Below are positions 1-8,568 of a stretch of DNA of 40,783 nucleotides, piece by piece (within the stretch, counting starts at the first letter, position 1; every line of letters begins with the position of its first letter). The stretch is from Clostridiales bacterium (lineage in GTDB: Bacteria; Bacillota_A; Clostridia; Christensenellales; Borkfalkiaceae): assembly GCA_015055785.1 (NCBI GenBank), contig SVHQ01000002.1:1-40783 (forward strand), given 5' to 3'. Below the pieces are notes generated by a model, which worked only from the letters and a program-made list of their open reading frames with translations, did not search any database and was not told the origin of the DNA. Made by a program: the position numbers and the translations under genes.

Positions 1-2
1 GT

Positions 3-737
3 ATTTTCCGTAATGAAGGTATGGACGCTTATCACAACCCCGAATTTACGACGATTGAAATGTATGAAGCGTACACCGACTACATCGGCATGATGGACAT
101 GATTGAAGAAATGTATAAAACGGTAACGCAGAAAGTGTGCGGTACGCTCGATATCAACTATCAGGGCACGGAAATCCACATGGGAAACTGGACCCGTCTT
201 ACGATGGCGGAAGCGGTGAAGAAGTATGCTGGCGTAGATTATAACGACTGGGCAACGGATGAAGACGCGAGAGCGGCTGCGAAATCGCTCGGTGTAGAGT
301 TGGAACACGAAAACGCAACGAAGGGCTGGGTTCTTATCGAACTCTTCGACGCATTCGTAGAGGACAACCTTATTCAGCCGACCGTGATTTACGATTATCC
401 CGTAGAAAACTCGCCTTTAGCAAAGCGTAAACCTTCTAATCCTGCATTCACCGAACGTTTTGAATACTTCATTTGCGGCCACGAATATGGCAACGCGTTC
501 TCGGAATTGAACGATCCCATCGATCAAAAACAACGTATGACCAAGCAAATCGAAGCAAAGCGTGCGAAGGGTAACAACGAAGCGCAGGTGGACGAAGATT
601 TCATCAATGCGTTGGAATACGGACTTCCTCCCACAGGCGGTTTGGGTATGGGGCTTGACAGATTTGTCATGCTTTTGACGGACAGCGCGACCATTCGTGA
701 CGTCATTCTCTTCCCCACAATGAAACCTAAAAAATAA
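3..737 (+). CDS. lysS: Lysyl-tRNA synthetase, class II (3' part)
   Basis: C-terminal part of a class II lysyl-tRNA synthetase; the 5' end lies before the window and the reading frame is open from base 3. The enzyme charges tRNA-Lys with lysine using ATP in the cytoplasm. The fragment starts in the catalytic domain ([15 protein letters not shown]), which is typical of LysS, continues through [16 protein letters not shown], and ends with class II motif 3 ([14 protein letters not shown]) and the usual terminal block [12 protein letters not shown]. It ends at the normal LysRS C-terminus, so nothing suggests a truncated gene. A strong terminator follows directly. The motifs distinguish it from AspRS and AsnRS, so confidence is high. 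Confidence 0.97.
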   Translation: MFRNEGMDAYHNPEFTTIEMYEAYTDYIGMMDMIEEMYKTVTQKVCGTLDINYQGTEIHMGNWTRLTMAEAVKKYAGVDYNDWATDEDARAAAKSLGVELEHENATKGWVLIELFDAFVEDNLIQPTVIYDYPVENSPLAKRKPSNPAFTERFEYFICGHEYGNAFSELNDPIDQKQRMTKQIEAKRAKGNNEAQVDEDFINALEYGLPPTGGLGMGLDRFVMLLTDSATIRDVILFPTMKPKK

Positions 738-743
738 GTAAGT

Positions 744-802
744 ATGCGTCGGTTTGCGTGAAGTTTGTTTGCGTAAATCGGCGCATTTTTGTCTTTTTTA
801 TA
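744..802 (+). terminator. Rho-independent terminator after lysS
   Basis: ATGCGTCGGTTTGCG (744-758) pairs with CGTAAATCGGCGCAT (772-786) over 15 bp, with only G-U exceptions. A T-rich tail follows to about 800. The position just after the lysS stop fits a transcription terminator. Confidence 0.85.
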
Positions 803-859
803 TAGGGTAGATTTATAAAATTATTCGGCAATTATAAATTTAAACAAACACCTGCCCTA

Positions 860-888
860 TTGATTTTTTTAAATTATATTCATTTATA
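860..888 (+). promoter_or_regulatory. Possible promoter of the 922 gene
   Basis: TTGATT (860-865) and TTTATA (883-888) with a 17-nt spacer lie upstream of the 922 start. Just before them, nested inverted repeats (ATTTATAA 811-818 / TTATAAAT 832-839, and outer ATAGGG / CCCTAT) could form a hairpin. The matches are moderate, so this is only a suggestion. Confidence 0.35.
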
Positions 889-921
889 CAATTTTCCATG
901 AATATATAATGGAGCGAAACA

Positions 922-1923
922 ATGGATACAAAAATCACGAAAACAAGATTGAGCAGAATGCTCTCATATGATTGGTTAAAGATTGTAGGCTTTTCCGTGG
1001 CGGCGATTATTGTATGGACGCTAATTTTCACCATGACGGCTACGCGTATTACGCCTGCACAAGAATTCACTGTGCTTAACTATGCAGGAAACCTTTCTTT
1101 AAGCAATAAATTTTTTGATTCTTACAACAAAACGATAGAAAACGGTGTGTTTTCGTATGAAGTAATAGAAACGAACAACAACGATTTAACCGCAAGCAAG
1201 GAATATTTAAACACCGTATTAGAAGCGCGTTTTACAACGGACGAAGGCGACGTGCTTTACGTTTCGTTGGAAAACGATCCCGATACTGCATACAAAGATG
1301 AAAACGATGAAACGCAATATAACAGCTACTATCAAAGCTTTTTAAACCGTTGGTTTCATTACGTGCACAGATTGGACGGTGAAAACGGATACTTTGCGCA
1401 GATGGAAAGCTATTTAAATATGTATTATACGAATGGTTACACGGATGCGGAAAGCTTGGATACGGCAAAGGTAGAGGCGGATTTCCGCGCGCGTATTAAG
1501 GAAAATAAGGATAAGCGTTTTAAAAAGGAAAGCCAGATAGAAAAAGGTGTGCAAGACGAAATTGTGCGTATTCAAAAATACCGCGATGCTTTAGTGAATT
1601 TTAACAGCTATTTGGCTGCTGGCTACGTAGAATTTACGGAAGGTTCGGTGACGTATACCTTCGAAAGCGGCGAACAAACGTATAGTGGTATGTATGCAAT
1701 CAATCTTTGTCCGAACGTGGAAACGATGGGCGGTTTGCAAGAATACGTCAGCTATTATTCCAGTTACGAGGACGAAAACGGCACGACGCAATACAAAACC
1801 ACGGCAGAAAATATGCAAATTGTCATTTTAGACCTTGATGGGGTGGCGCCTGAATTTAAATACGAAAGTCTTTTGTATATCAATTCGGTGATTGAAAGCT
1901 ATTGTACGGAATTAAATAAGTGA
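922..1923 (+). CDS. Membrane-anchored protein of unknown function
   Basis: I do not recognise a family. The 333-residue product has a short basic cytoplasmic N-terminus, one strong hydrophobic segment at about residues 22-41 (VGFSVAAIIVWTLIFTMTA), and then a long hydrophilic, acidic, Asn- and Tyr-rich domain of about 290 residues. This suggests a type II membrane protein with its bulk outside the membrane. No lipobox, catalytic motif or repeat was seen. The start is supported by GGAG 8 nt upstream. It stands alone between the lysS terminator and a GC-rich hairpin, so neighbours give no functional clue. The gene itself is probably real because of its length, RBS and coherent topology. Confidence 0.8.
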   Translation: MDTKITKTRLSRMLSYDWLKIVGFSVAAIIVWTLIFTMTATRITPAQEFTVLNYAGNLSLSNKFFDSYNKTIENGVFSYEVIETNNNDLTASKEYLNTVLEARFTTDEGDVLYVSLENDPDTAYKDENDETQYNSYYQSFLNRWFHYVHRLDGENGYFAQMESYLNMYYTNGYTDAESLDTAKVEADFRARIKENKDKRFKKESQIEKGVQDEIVRIQKYRDALVNFNSYLAAGYVEFTEGSVTYTFESGEQTYSGMYAINLCPNVETMGGLQEYVSYYSSYEDENGTTQYKTTAENMQIVILDLDGVAPEFKYESLLYINSVIESYCTELNK

Positions 1924-1931
1924 TAAAAATG

Positions 1932-1957
1932 CCGCCGCGCGAAAGAACGCGCGGCGG
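1932..1957. terminator. Very GC-rich perfect hairpin between genes
   Basis: CCGCCGCGCG (1932-1941) and CGCGCGGCGG (1948-1957) form a perfect 10-bp stem with a 6-nt A-rich loop, just after the stop of the 922 gene. On the plus strand no T-run follows; on the minus strand CATTTTTATC follows. It may end or stabilise transcripts, or attenuate read-through into the decarboxylase-tmk operon. Confidence 0.55.
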
Positions 1958-2004
1958 AAAACATAGAAAAGCGAAAAGATGATGAAAAAAGACGGAGGGG
2001 CGGT

Positions 2005-3339
2005 ATGCGGAGATATTTGAAAGATAAAAGCGTATTAAAAAAATGCCATATTTATCAGATGTTACGCCAATTTGCAAATCGCCCCCATCTGTCCTTTCAT
2101 ACGCCTGGGCATAAGATAGGGCGTTGGGACATCACCGAGCTTTCTTTTTCCGACAACCTTTCTTGTCCGCGCGGTTGTCTTGCGGATGCGGAAAAGGATA
2201 TCGCCGAAATTCTTGGCGCACACAAAAGCTTTATTTTAACAGATGGCAGCACCTCGGGGATATTGTCTATGTTGCACGCAGCGCGCGCGATGGGCGTGAA
2301 GAGTATCGCGGTGTGCGAAGCTTCGCATAAAAGCGTGTTTAACGCCTGCGCATTGCTGGGAATTACGCCGCTTTTATATCCACAAAAAACAAAAGAAAAA
2401 ATACCGTTCCCCTATACCATGTACGAGTTGAATGGGGATTTTTCCAATATTTTAAAAACGGCAGACGCTTTGTTTTTAACTTCTCCCGATTATTATGGTA
2501 ATATAGCGGATTTAGCGCAAATACGTGATTTTTGCGATAGGGAAGGGAAGTTTTTGTTCATTGATGGCGCACATGGCGGTCATTTGCATTTTGATAAAGA
2601 GTTATATGCAGGTAAATATGCAGATATGTGGGTGGACGGCGTGCATAAGAATTTACCGGCGTTTACGCAAGGCGCGGTGGTGTCGGCAAGGAACGCGTTT
2701 TTTGCGGAAAAATTAAGGCAAGCCGTGGACGTATTTCGAACGACCAGTCCCTCTTATCCCATCATGGCGTCGGTGGAATATGCGGTGAAATATCCACAAA
2801 ATACAGAGCTGGAACAAGCTGTTTTGCGTTTTGAAAAAGAGCAAGACCGTATATATTTCGGTGGAGATTGGACGAAGCTTTGCGCGGTGTTTGGCGAATC
2901 CGCTTTTGAAATAGAAAAACTGATAGAAAAGCAAGGCATTTATGCGGAATTTTGCGATGGAAACATTGTGATGTTTTATCTTTCCCCTGCGACAAGCTTG
3001 CGCCAATTTACAAGATTAAAAAAATGTTTAATTTCGCTGTTTGAAAGGTATCCTCTGCAAAGGGAAAAGCAAACGAAAATAAATGCCAAAAATGATATTC
3101 AACGCAACCCTGCCCCCGTCATTTCTTTTGATATACAGGAAACGGAATGGGTGGATATTGCGCAAGCAGAGGGCAGAATTTGTACGATTTCTTGCGGTTT
3201 ATTTCCGCCGTGTACGCCGCTTATACAAAAAGGTGAACGCGTAACGAAAGAAAAAATTCATTTGATAAAACAAGCAAATAACGTTTATGGATTGTTAAAC
3301 GATAAAATACAAGTATTGAAAAATAAAAACGAGGAATAA
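2005..3339 (+). CDS. Orn/Lys/Arg decarboxylase family PLP enzyme (YaaO-like)
   Basis: PLP-dependent fold-type I decarboxylase of the short Gram-positive Orn/Lys/Arg family (YaaO/SpeA-like), 444 residues. Visible marks are the N-terminal HTPGHKIG signature, LTDGSTSG in the cofactor-binding region, the FIDGAHGGHL strand with the PLP-binding Asp, and DGVHKNLPAFTQGA with the Schiff-base lysine at K215. Such enzymes decarboxylate arginine, lysine or ornithine for polyamine synthesis; the substrate cannot be told from sequence. A GGAGGGG ribosome binding site precedes the start. The stop lies 3 nt before tmk, the same pairing as yaaO-tmk in Bacillus, which implies co-transcription. Residues near 3098-3117 (NPAPV) are encoded by a copy of a dispersed repeat, in a region between conserved blocks. 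Confidence 0.9.
   Translation: MRRYLKDKSVLKKCHIYQMLRQFANRPHLSFHTPGHKIGRWDITELSFSDNLSCPRGCLADAEKDIAEILGAHKSFILTDGSTSGILSMLHAARAMGVKSIAVCEASHKSVFNACALLGITPLLYPQKTKEKIPFPYTMYELNGDFSNILKTADALFLTSPDYYGNIADLAQIRDFCDREGKFLFIDGAHGGHLHFDKELYAGKYADMWVDGVHKNLPAFTQGAVVSARNAFFAEKLRQAVDVFRTTSPSYPIMASVEYAVKYPQNTELEQAVLRFEKEQDRIYFGGDWTKLCAVFGESAFEIEKLIEKQGIYAEFCDGNIVMFYLSPATSLRQFTRLKKCLISLFERYPLQREKQTKINAKNDIQRNPAPVISFDIQETEWVDIAQAEGRICTISCGLFPPCTPLIQKGERVTKEKIHLIKQANNVYGLLNDKIQVLKNKNEE
3098..3117 (-). repeat. Dispersed GGGGGCAGG repeat, copy inside the decarboxylase gene
   Basis: On the minus strand this 20-mer (GGGGGCAGGGTTGCGTTGAA) is identical to 24436-24455 inside the rRNA methyltransferase gene. It belongs to the same family as the GGGGCAGGTATGCG copies. 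On the coding strand it is read as NPAPV in the decarboxylase. Confidence 0.7.
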
Positions 3340-3342
3340 GAT

Positions 3343-3972
3343 ATGAAAGGAAGAGGTAAATTTATCACGTTTGAAGGTTGTGAGGGTTGTGGCAAAAGTA
3401 CACAAGTGAAGTTATTCAACGAATATTTAACGAGGGAAAATATCCCCCACATTTTCACGCGCGAACCGGGTGGCGAGAAGATTTCCGAGGAAATCCGTCG
3501 CATTTTATTGGATGCAAACAACAAGGAAATGACGGACGAATGTGAAGCACTCTTGTACGCGGCTTCCCGTGTGCAGCATTTGAGTGACCGTGTAGAGCCT
3601 GCGCTTTCGCAAGGCAAGCTGGTGGTTTGCGATCGTTACGTGGATTCCTCTCTTGCTTATCAGGCGTATGCGCGCGGTCTTGGCGTGGACTTTGTTGGTA
3701 AAATTAACGCGTATGCTTTGACGAACTATCGCCCCGACGTCACAATTTTCATTGATTTAACCCCTGAAGCGGCATTTTTACGTAAACACGGTGCGGATGA
3801 AAATGACAGACTCGAACAAGCGGGTATGGCTTTCCATAAAAAAGTATATGAAGGATATAAACAGCTTGCCGCCAACGAACCCGATCGTATCGTTTGCATT
3901 GACGGTACGCAGACGCCCGACGAAGTTTTTGCCGACGTTTTAAAAGCGTTGCAGGAAAGAGGTATTTTGTAA
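3343..3972 (+). CDS. tmk: Thymidylate kinase
   Basis: dTMP kinase, 209 residues, the normal family length. It phosphorylates dTMP to dTDP in pyrimidine deoxynucleotide synthesis. The P-loop is at residues 12-20 (GCEGCGKST), followed by TREPGGEKISEEIR (dTMP binding) and VVCDRYVDSSLAYQAYARGL with the DR(Y) motif and LID-side elements, and later IFIDLTPEAAFLRK. It starts 3 nt after the decarboxylase stop, so the two genes are an operon. Unlike the Bacillus order, holB does not follow; mntP does. The 3' end shows a small 20-bp tandem duplication that spans the stop codon. Confidence 0.97.
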   Translation: MKGRGKFITFEGCEGCGKSTQVKLFNEYLTRENIPHIFTREPGGEKISEEIRRILLDANNKEMTDECEALLYAASRVQHLSDRVEPALSQGKLVVCDRYVDSSLAYQAYARGLGVDFVGKINAYALTNYRPDVTIFIDLTPEAAFLRKHGADENDRLEQAGMAFHKKVYEGYKQLAANEPDRIVCIDGTQTPDEVFADVLKALQERGIL

Positions 3973-3994
3973 TAGAAAGAGGTATTTTATAATC
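3955..3994 (+). repeat. Two-copy 20-bp tandem duplication at the tmk 3' end
   Basis: GAAAGAGGTATTTTGTAATA (3955-3974) is followed at once by GAAAGAGGTATTTTATAATC (3975-3994), 18 of 20 identical. The first copy encodes the last tmk residues and the stop; the second is non-coding and creates a TATAAT-like word. Confidence 0.9.
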
Positions 3995-4037
3995 AGAACG
4001 AGCTTTTTGAATAGTTTTGCAATATAGGGAGTAGCGT

Positions 4038-4652
4038 ATGGGCTTTTTAGAAGTTTTATTAGAGGGCATGGCGTTGTCAGCGGATGCATGTGCCGTGGGT
4101 ATGACAAACGGCATGACGGACAATAAAATGCCGATAAAACGAGTGTTACTAATTGCAGTGTTGTTTGGTTTATTTCAAATGTTCATGCCGCTGATTGGAT
4201 ATTTTCTCACGGGAATCATAACGGGAGCATTTGAAGAGGCTTTTGAAAAGATTTCCTCGTGGATTTCCTTTATTTTACTGGGATTTTTAGGCGGTAAAAT
4301 GATATGGGAGTTTTTTGCTTGTCAAAGACAAACGAAAGCGATTGAACAGGGCAAAATTCCTGAAAATAACGCTTGTGCTGTGCGGAAAATCGGCATCGGA
4401 CAGCTTTGCGTACAGGCGATTGCTACGTCGATAGACGCTTTGGCGATAGGCGTGGTGATGTATGGAGAAGGCTTGGTGCTTGGCGTGTGGTTGTCCACGG
4501 CGATTATCGGTGTGACCACGTTTTTCTTGGTAGTTGCCGCGGTGTATATCGGTAAAGTTTTTGGTGACAAGCTTGCAGATAAAGTAGGGCTTTTCGGTGG
4601 CGTTATTTTGGTGGGCATCGGCTTGAAAATTCTTTTGGAAGGACTTTTATAA
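4038..4652 (+). CDS. mntP: Manganese efflux pump MntP
   Basis: Small polytopic membrane protein of 204 residues in the MntP (DUF204) family, which exports Mn2+ and protects against manganese excess. The two internal repeats carry the typical acidic membrane motifs: ALSADACAVGMTNG near the N-terminus and ATSIDALAIGV in the second half. GFLGGKMIWE lies in the first half and GIGLKILLEGLL at the end. About six membrane segments are visible. A GGGAG ribosome binding site lies about 8 nt before ATG. I looked for a yybP-ykoY manganese riboswitch upstream and did not see one, so regulation is unknown. Confidence 0.93.
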   Translation: MGFLEVLLEGMALSADACAVGMTNGMTDNKMPIKRVLLIAVLFGLFQMFMPLIGYFLTGIITGAFEEAFEKISSWISFILLGFLGGKMIWEFFACQRQTKAIEQGKIPENNACAVRKIGIGQLCVQAIATSIDALAIGVVMYGEGLVLGVWLSTAIIGVTTFFLVVAAVYIGKVFGDKLADKVGLFGGVILVGIGLKILLEGLL

Positions 4653-4719
4653 TCGACAAAGACCTTTAAATTAAAGGAAACAAACGAAAAACGAACGAAA
4701 AAATAAGGCAGGGAAACTT

Positions 4720-6063
4720 ATGAAAAAGATAGACTTTGGAAAAAGAAATTGGCTGGTGTTGATTTTATTCGGACTTATCGGGCAAATTGCATGGGCGGTT
4801 GAAAATATGTATTTCAACTTGTTCGTTTTTGAAACGATTAAACCCGACCTTGACACCGTCACATTAATGGTGCAGTTATCGGGGATTGCGGCGACGGTGA
4901 CAACGCTGATTGCAGGCACGTTATCGGACAAAACGGGCAATCGGCGTGGTTATATTTCCTACGGCTACATCATTTGGGGTGTGACCGTAGCGTTGTTCGG
5001 TTTTATGAAAACCTCGAACATACAGGCATTTTTAAAGACGGACGAAGCACAAGCAATCGCGATAACGCTTGCTTTGGTGGTTGTGGGCGATTGCGTGATG
5101 ACGGTGTTTGGTTCGACGGCGAACGACGCGGCGTTTAACGCATGGGTGACGGACAACACGCGCGAGGAATACCGTGGCAGAGTGGAAGGCGTGTTGGCGA
5201 TTTTACCGCTCGTAGCCATGCTGATTGTGGCAGGCGGCTTTGGTATTTTGGTTTCGCTGATTGGTTATCAAGCCTTGTTTTTCGGTTTGGGTGCCGTTAT
5301 TACGATTTGCGGCGTGGTGGGTGTATTCACCATTCAAGATAGTCCTGCCTTAGAGAAAAAGGGAACGTTAAAGGATATTTTTTACGGCTTCAAACCGAGC
5401 GTTGTCAAAGGCAATCCCTCGTTGTATTTCAGTCTTTGCATCATGGGTATTTACGGCATCGCTTGCCAGATTTTTATGCCTTATCTCATTATTTATATGA
5501 AGACGTATTTACATTTCAGTGTTTTGGAATATAGCATTGTTTTCGGCCTTGCCATTGTGTTGGGCGCGGTCATCAATTTATTGCTGGGTAATCTCACCGA
5601 CCGTTTGGATAAATCAAAAATGTTATACATAGCGGCAGGAATTTTATCAGCAGGATTGTTGGGTATGTACTTTTCTCATTTTGAAAACAAGATGGCGACG
5701 CTTATCGTATTCGGTGTATTCGGTTTTGTCATGATTACGGGCTACATTTTGGTGTCGGCGCTTTGCGGTGCGCTTGTACGCGACTATACACCCGAAGAAA
5801 ATGCAGGAAAATTGCAGGGTGTGCGTATGATTTTCAGCGTGCTGATTCCCATGCTTTTAGGGCCAATGATTGGGAACGCCATCAACAAAGCGGCGGCGTT
5901 GCCCCTCGATTCTATGGTGGACGGCGCGATGAACCCCGATTTAATGACGACGGCGTATATTCCTGCCCCTGAAATTTTCCTTGCGGGCGCGATTTGCGCG
6001 GCATTGATGTTTGCTTTGATACCTTTGCTCACCAAGGCGGTGAATAAAGCAAAAACCAAATAA
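4720..6063 (+). CDS. Major facilitator superfamily transporter
   Basis: A 447-residue membrane protein with about twelve hydrophobic segments and an MFS motif A-like loop between segments 2 and 3 (GTLSDKTGNRRGY). A second similar loop is in the C-half (GNLTDRLDKSK), as expected for an MFS duplication. The opening FGLIGQIAWAVENMYFNLFVFE resembles sugar-cation symporter-type MFS members (GPH/MFS_2-like). The neighbour 25 nt downstream is a cytoplasmic GH2 glycosidase, so I infer that this protein imports the glycoside that the enzyme cleaves. Substrate and coupling ion are not readable from sequence. The start follows an AAGGCAGGGA stretch. Confidence 0.85.
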   Translation: MKKIDFGKRNWLVLILFGLIGQIAWAVENMYFNLFVFETIKPDLDTVTLMVQLSGIAATVTTLIAGTLSDKTGNRRGYISYGYIIWGVTVALFGFMKTSNIQAFLKTDEAQAIAITLALVVVGDCVMTVFGSTANDAAFNAWVTDNTREEYRGRVEGVLAILPLVAMLIVAGGFGILVSLIGYQALFFGLGAVITICGVVGVFTIQDSPALEKKGTLKDIFYGFKPSVVKGNPSLYFSLCIMGIYGIACQIFMPYLIIYMKTYLHFSVLEYSIVFGLAIVLGAVINLLLGNLTDRLDKSKMLYIAAGILSAGLLGMYFSHFENKMATLIVFGVFGFVMITGYILVSALCGALVRDYTPEENAGKLQGVRMIFSVLIPMLLGPMIGNAINKAAALPLDSMVDGAMNPDLMTTAYIPAPEIFLAGAICAALMFALIPLLTKAVNKAKTK

Positions 6064-6088
6064 AAAAGAGTCCTTTAAGGAGAAAAAT

Positions 6089-7831
6089 ATGCATTTAAAA
6101 ACAAATTATGCCGTTGGGGACGTGCCGCACAGCGAACACCCCATGCCACAGGCAATGCGTGAAAATTGGCTGTGTTTAAACGGTAAATGGCATTTAAAAA
6201 AGATAGATAGTTTGGGTGAAACGAGCTTTGACGGGGAAATCCTCGTTCCCTTTTCTCCTGAAACGCTCAATAGCGGCGTGGCGGAGGGTTTCACGTTGAA
6301 CGCAGGGGAATCCCTTGTGTATGAACGCAGCGTGTGCGTGGATAAAACGCTTTTACTCGGCAAGACCCTTTTACATTTCGGGGCGGTGGACAGCAAGTGT
6401 AAGGTGTATGTGAACGGCGTCAAAGTCGGTGCGCATAAGGGCGGATTTACGGCGTTTACGCTGGATATTAGCGAGCAAGTGAAAGAGGGTGAAAACCTCT
6501 TGCGTGTGGAATGTGAAGACGACGGCACGAGAAATCACGGCGCGCGCGGAAAACAAAGCGATGAACGCGGCGGCATTTGGTACACGCCTCAAAGCGGTAT
6601 TTGGCAGACGGTGTGGCTGGAAAGTATGCCCACAGAGCATATTGATAATTTAAAAATTACGCCGAACGTAACGGAAAAGAGCGTGCTTATCCAAGTGGAT
6701 AAAGATGGCGGAGAAAAGGAAATCGCGGTGTTTGACGGTGAACGGGAAATTTTGCGTAAAAAATTCGTGGAAAGAATTACGTTGGAACACCCTTTCAAGC
6801 TGTGGTCGCCTGAAAATCCGCATTTGTACGATATTGTTATCACGAACACGGCAGGGGATAAATTGCAATCCTATTTCGGTATGCGTTCGTTTGGAAAAAC
6901 GATAGACGAAAAGGGTATCGCGCGCCTTACGTTGAACGGCAAACCTTACTTTTTCAACGGCGTACTCGACCAAGGCTATTGGTCGGACGGTATGCTCACG
7001 TATCCGAGCGATGTTGCGGCGAAAGATGAACTGCAAATGCTTAAAGACATGGGTTTTAATACGGTGCGAAAGCATATAAAAATAGAGCCGATGCGCTGGT
7101 ATTATCATTGTGATAAAATTGGGCTTGTAGTGTGGCAAGATTTTGTAAACGGAGGGGGCAAGTATTCGTTCACGCACGTGGCGGCGTTTCCTTTCCTTGG
7201 TTTTCATCACCGTGACGACGGCGAGAAAAATTACAATTATTTCGCACGCGGCGCACTTGAGGGCAGGGAAGAATTTGCCGTCATGGTAGAGGAAACGTTG
7301 CAGCAGCTGTATAATTGTCCTTGCATTGGCGTATGGGTGCCTTTTAATGAGGGTTGGGGACAGTTTGATTCGGCGAAATGGACGGAGTATGTTCGCGAGA
7401 AAGACCCTACGCGCATCATTGATTCTGTCAGCGGTTGGCACGACCAAGGTGTTGGCAAAACCGACTTGAAGAGCTTGCACACTTATTACACCCCTTTAAA
7501 AGTGCCCAGAGATTCCAGACCGGTTGTTTTGAGTGAATTTGGCGGATATTCCATGAAATGCGATGGGCATGTCTTTGATGAAAGCAAGGAATTTGGCTAT
7601 AAAAAATTCAAAACGCAAGAGGAATTATTGTCGGCTTTGAAGAAATTGTATTTGGAAAAATTATTGCCACTTATTGAAAAGGGTTTATGTGGCTGCATTT
7701 ATACGCAGGTGTCGGACGTGGAAGAAGAAATAAACGGTTTGGTGACGTACGATAGAAAAATTATCAAAATACCCGTAGAGGAAATGGCGGAAATCAATCA
7801 ACAAATTAACGCTTATAATTTCCGTGATTAA
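6089..7831 (+). CDS. Glycoside hydrolase family 2 (beta-galactosidase/beta-glucuronidase-like)
   Basis: A 580-residue GH2 enzyme without a signal peptide, so cytoplasmic. Order: N-terminal jelly-roll sugar-binding domain (residues about 20-180), immunoglobulin-like domain (about 185-270), then a TIM barrel. The acid/base glutamate is E421 in FNEGWGQF and the nucleophile is E483 in VVLSEFGGY, both in the expected GH2 context. At 580 residues it is shorter than LacZ and closer to compact GH2 enzymes; no extra C-terminal domains are present. GGAG lies 8-11 nt before the start. It follows the MFS gene by 25 nt and is closed by a terminator, so the two look like a two-gene glycoside-use operon. 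Galactosidase, glucuronidase or mannosidase activity cannot be separated here. Confidence 0.92.
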   Translation: MHLKTNYAVGDVPHSEHPMPQAMRENWLCLNGKWHLKKIDSLGETSFDGEILVPFSPETLNSGVAEGFTLNAGESLVYERSVCVDKTLLLGKTLLHFGAVDSKCKVYVNGVKVGAHKGGFTAFTLDISEQVKEGENLLRVECEDDGTRNHGARGKQSDERGGIWYTPQSGIWQTVWLESMPTEHIDNLKITPNVTEKSVLIQVDKDGGEKEIAVFDGEREILRKKFVERITLEHPFKLWSPENPHLYDIVITNTAGDKLQSYFGMRSFGKTIDEKGIARLTLNGKPYFFNGVLDQGYWSDGMLTYPSDVAAKDELQMLKDMGFNTVRKHIKIEPMRWYYHCDKIGLVVWQDFVNGGGKYSFTHVAAFPFLGFHHRDDGEKNYNYFARGALEGREEFAVMVEETLQQLYNCPCIGVWVPFNEGWGQFDSAKWTEYVREKDPTRIIDSVSGWHDQGVGKTDLKSLHTYYTPLKVPRDSRPVVLSEFGGYSMKCDGHVFDESKEFGYKKFKTQEELLSALKKLYLEKLLPLIEKGLCGCIYTQVSDVEEEINGLVTYDRKIIKIPVEEMAEINQQINAYNFRD

Positions 7832-7846
7832 AATGTAAATGAGAAG

Positions 7847-7886
7847 AAACGATCTTGTCGGTATATGCCGATGGGGTCGTTTTTAT
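7847..7886 (+). terminator. Terminator of the MFS-GH2 operon
   Basis: A near-continuous stem of about 15 bp (left arm 7847-7861, loop TATATG, right arm 7868-7882, several G-U pairs) ends in a run of T. An ATG at 7865 lies inside this stem, which argues against it as the start of the next gene. Confidence 0.85.
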
Positions 7887-7972
7887 TTGTTGATTTTTGG
7901 GGTGGATTCTATGACGTAAAAAGGATAAAAATTTTCCATCTCCACAAACTGCTTTCAATGAGGGAGCGGCAG

Positions 7973-8545
7973 GTGGAAAGAAGAGAAAAAAAGGCGTATC
8001 AAGGCACCGTGTATGTGGCGAAATACATTTTATTGACCTTGGCTTTGTCGTTTATCGGCTGGCTATATGAAGTAGTGTTGGTAAAAATTCAATGGGGTGA
8101 GTGGACGGATAGAGGTTTTTTATGGTTGCCTTTCTGTCCGATTTATGGCTGTACGCTGCTCGTTGTTTATTTCTTTATGGGCACGCCAAAAGAGAAGAGA
8201 GGCGTTTTAAAGCGAGTAAAAAACCCAGTTTTACACACCGTGCTTTATTTGATATTAGCAGGCATTTTACCAACCCTTGCAGAACTGTTTGTCGGGTTGC
8301 TTTTTGATAAAGCTTTTCACGTAATGCTGTGGAGTTATAAAGGTATGCGGTATAATTATCACGGCTATATTTGTTTGGGTATTTCTCTTTTGTGGTCGGG
8401 GATGATATACCTATTCATGCGCTTTGTTTTTTCGCCGCTTAAAAGGCTGTTTTTTAAAACGCCAAACCGTCTTGCTCTTGCTTTATCGGCGTTCCTGCTG
8501 ATTGCCTGCACGGCGGACGCCATTATACAATTTTTTCGAATATAA
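7973..8545 (+). CDS. PF06541-type membrane protein (putative ABC transporter permease)
   Basis: About 190 residues with four to five hydrophobic segments. The block FIGWLYEVVLVK ... DRGFLWLPFCPIYGCTLLVVYF matches the CmpB-like 'putative ABC-transporter type IV' family (PF06541) found across Firmicutes; its function is not established. Start choice: a longer frame begins at 7865, inside the preceding terminator. GTG at 7973 has a clean AGGGAG 6 nt upstream, so I prefer it; ATG at 7958 is the alternative. It lies 11 nt before the flippase gene and probably shares its transcript. Confidence 0.78.
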   Translation: MERREKKAYQGTVYVAKYILLTLALSFIGWLYEVVLVKIQWGEWTDRGFLWLPFCPIYGCTLLVVYFFMGTPKEKRGVLKRVKNPVLHTVLYLILAGILPTLAELFVGLLFDKAFHVMLWSYKGMRYNYHGYICLGISLLWSGMIYLFMRFVFSPLKRLFFKTPNRLALALSAFLLIACTADAIIQFFRI

Positions 8546-8568
8546 GGGGGGCAGGTATGCGTTCAACG
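8546..8568 (+). repeat. Dispersed repeat overlapping a ribosome binding site and start codon
   Basis: Six G then CAGGTATGCGTTCAACG. The ATG inside it is the start codon of the flippase gene and the G-run is its ribosome binding site. The same 23-nt block, with one C/T difference, occurs at 11494-11516, where it plays the same role for the dus gene. Confidence 0.85.

Noticed and set aside
3995..4037. Manganese riboswitch (yybP-ykoY) before mntP
   Set aside because: The gap is too short and lacks the expected structure.
6650..7480. A 276-codon minus-strand frame
   Set aside because: Shadow of the GH2 gene, whose active-site motifs are clear on the plus strand.
7865..7972. Upstream ATG 7865 as the start of the PF06541 gene
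   Set aside because: It lies inside the terminator stem of the GH2 operon and has no ribosome binding site; GTG 7973 has AGGGAG.
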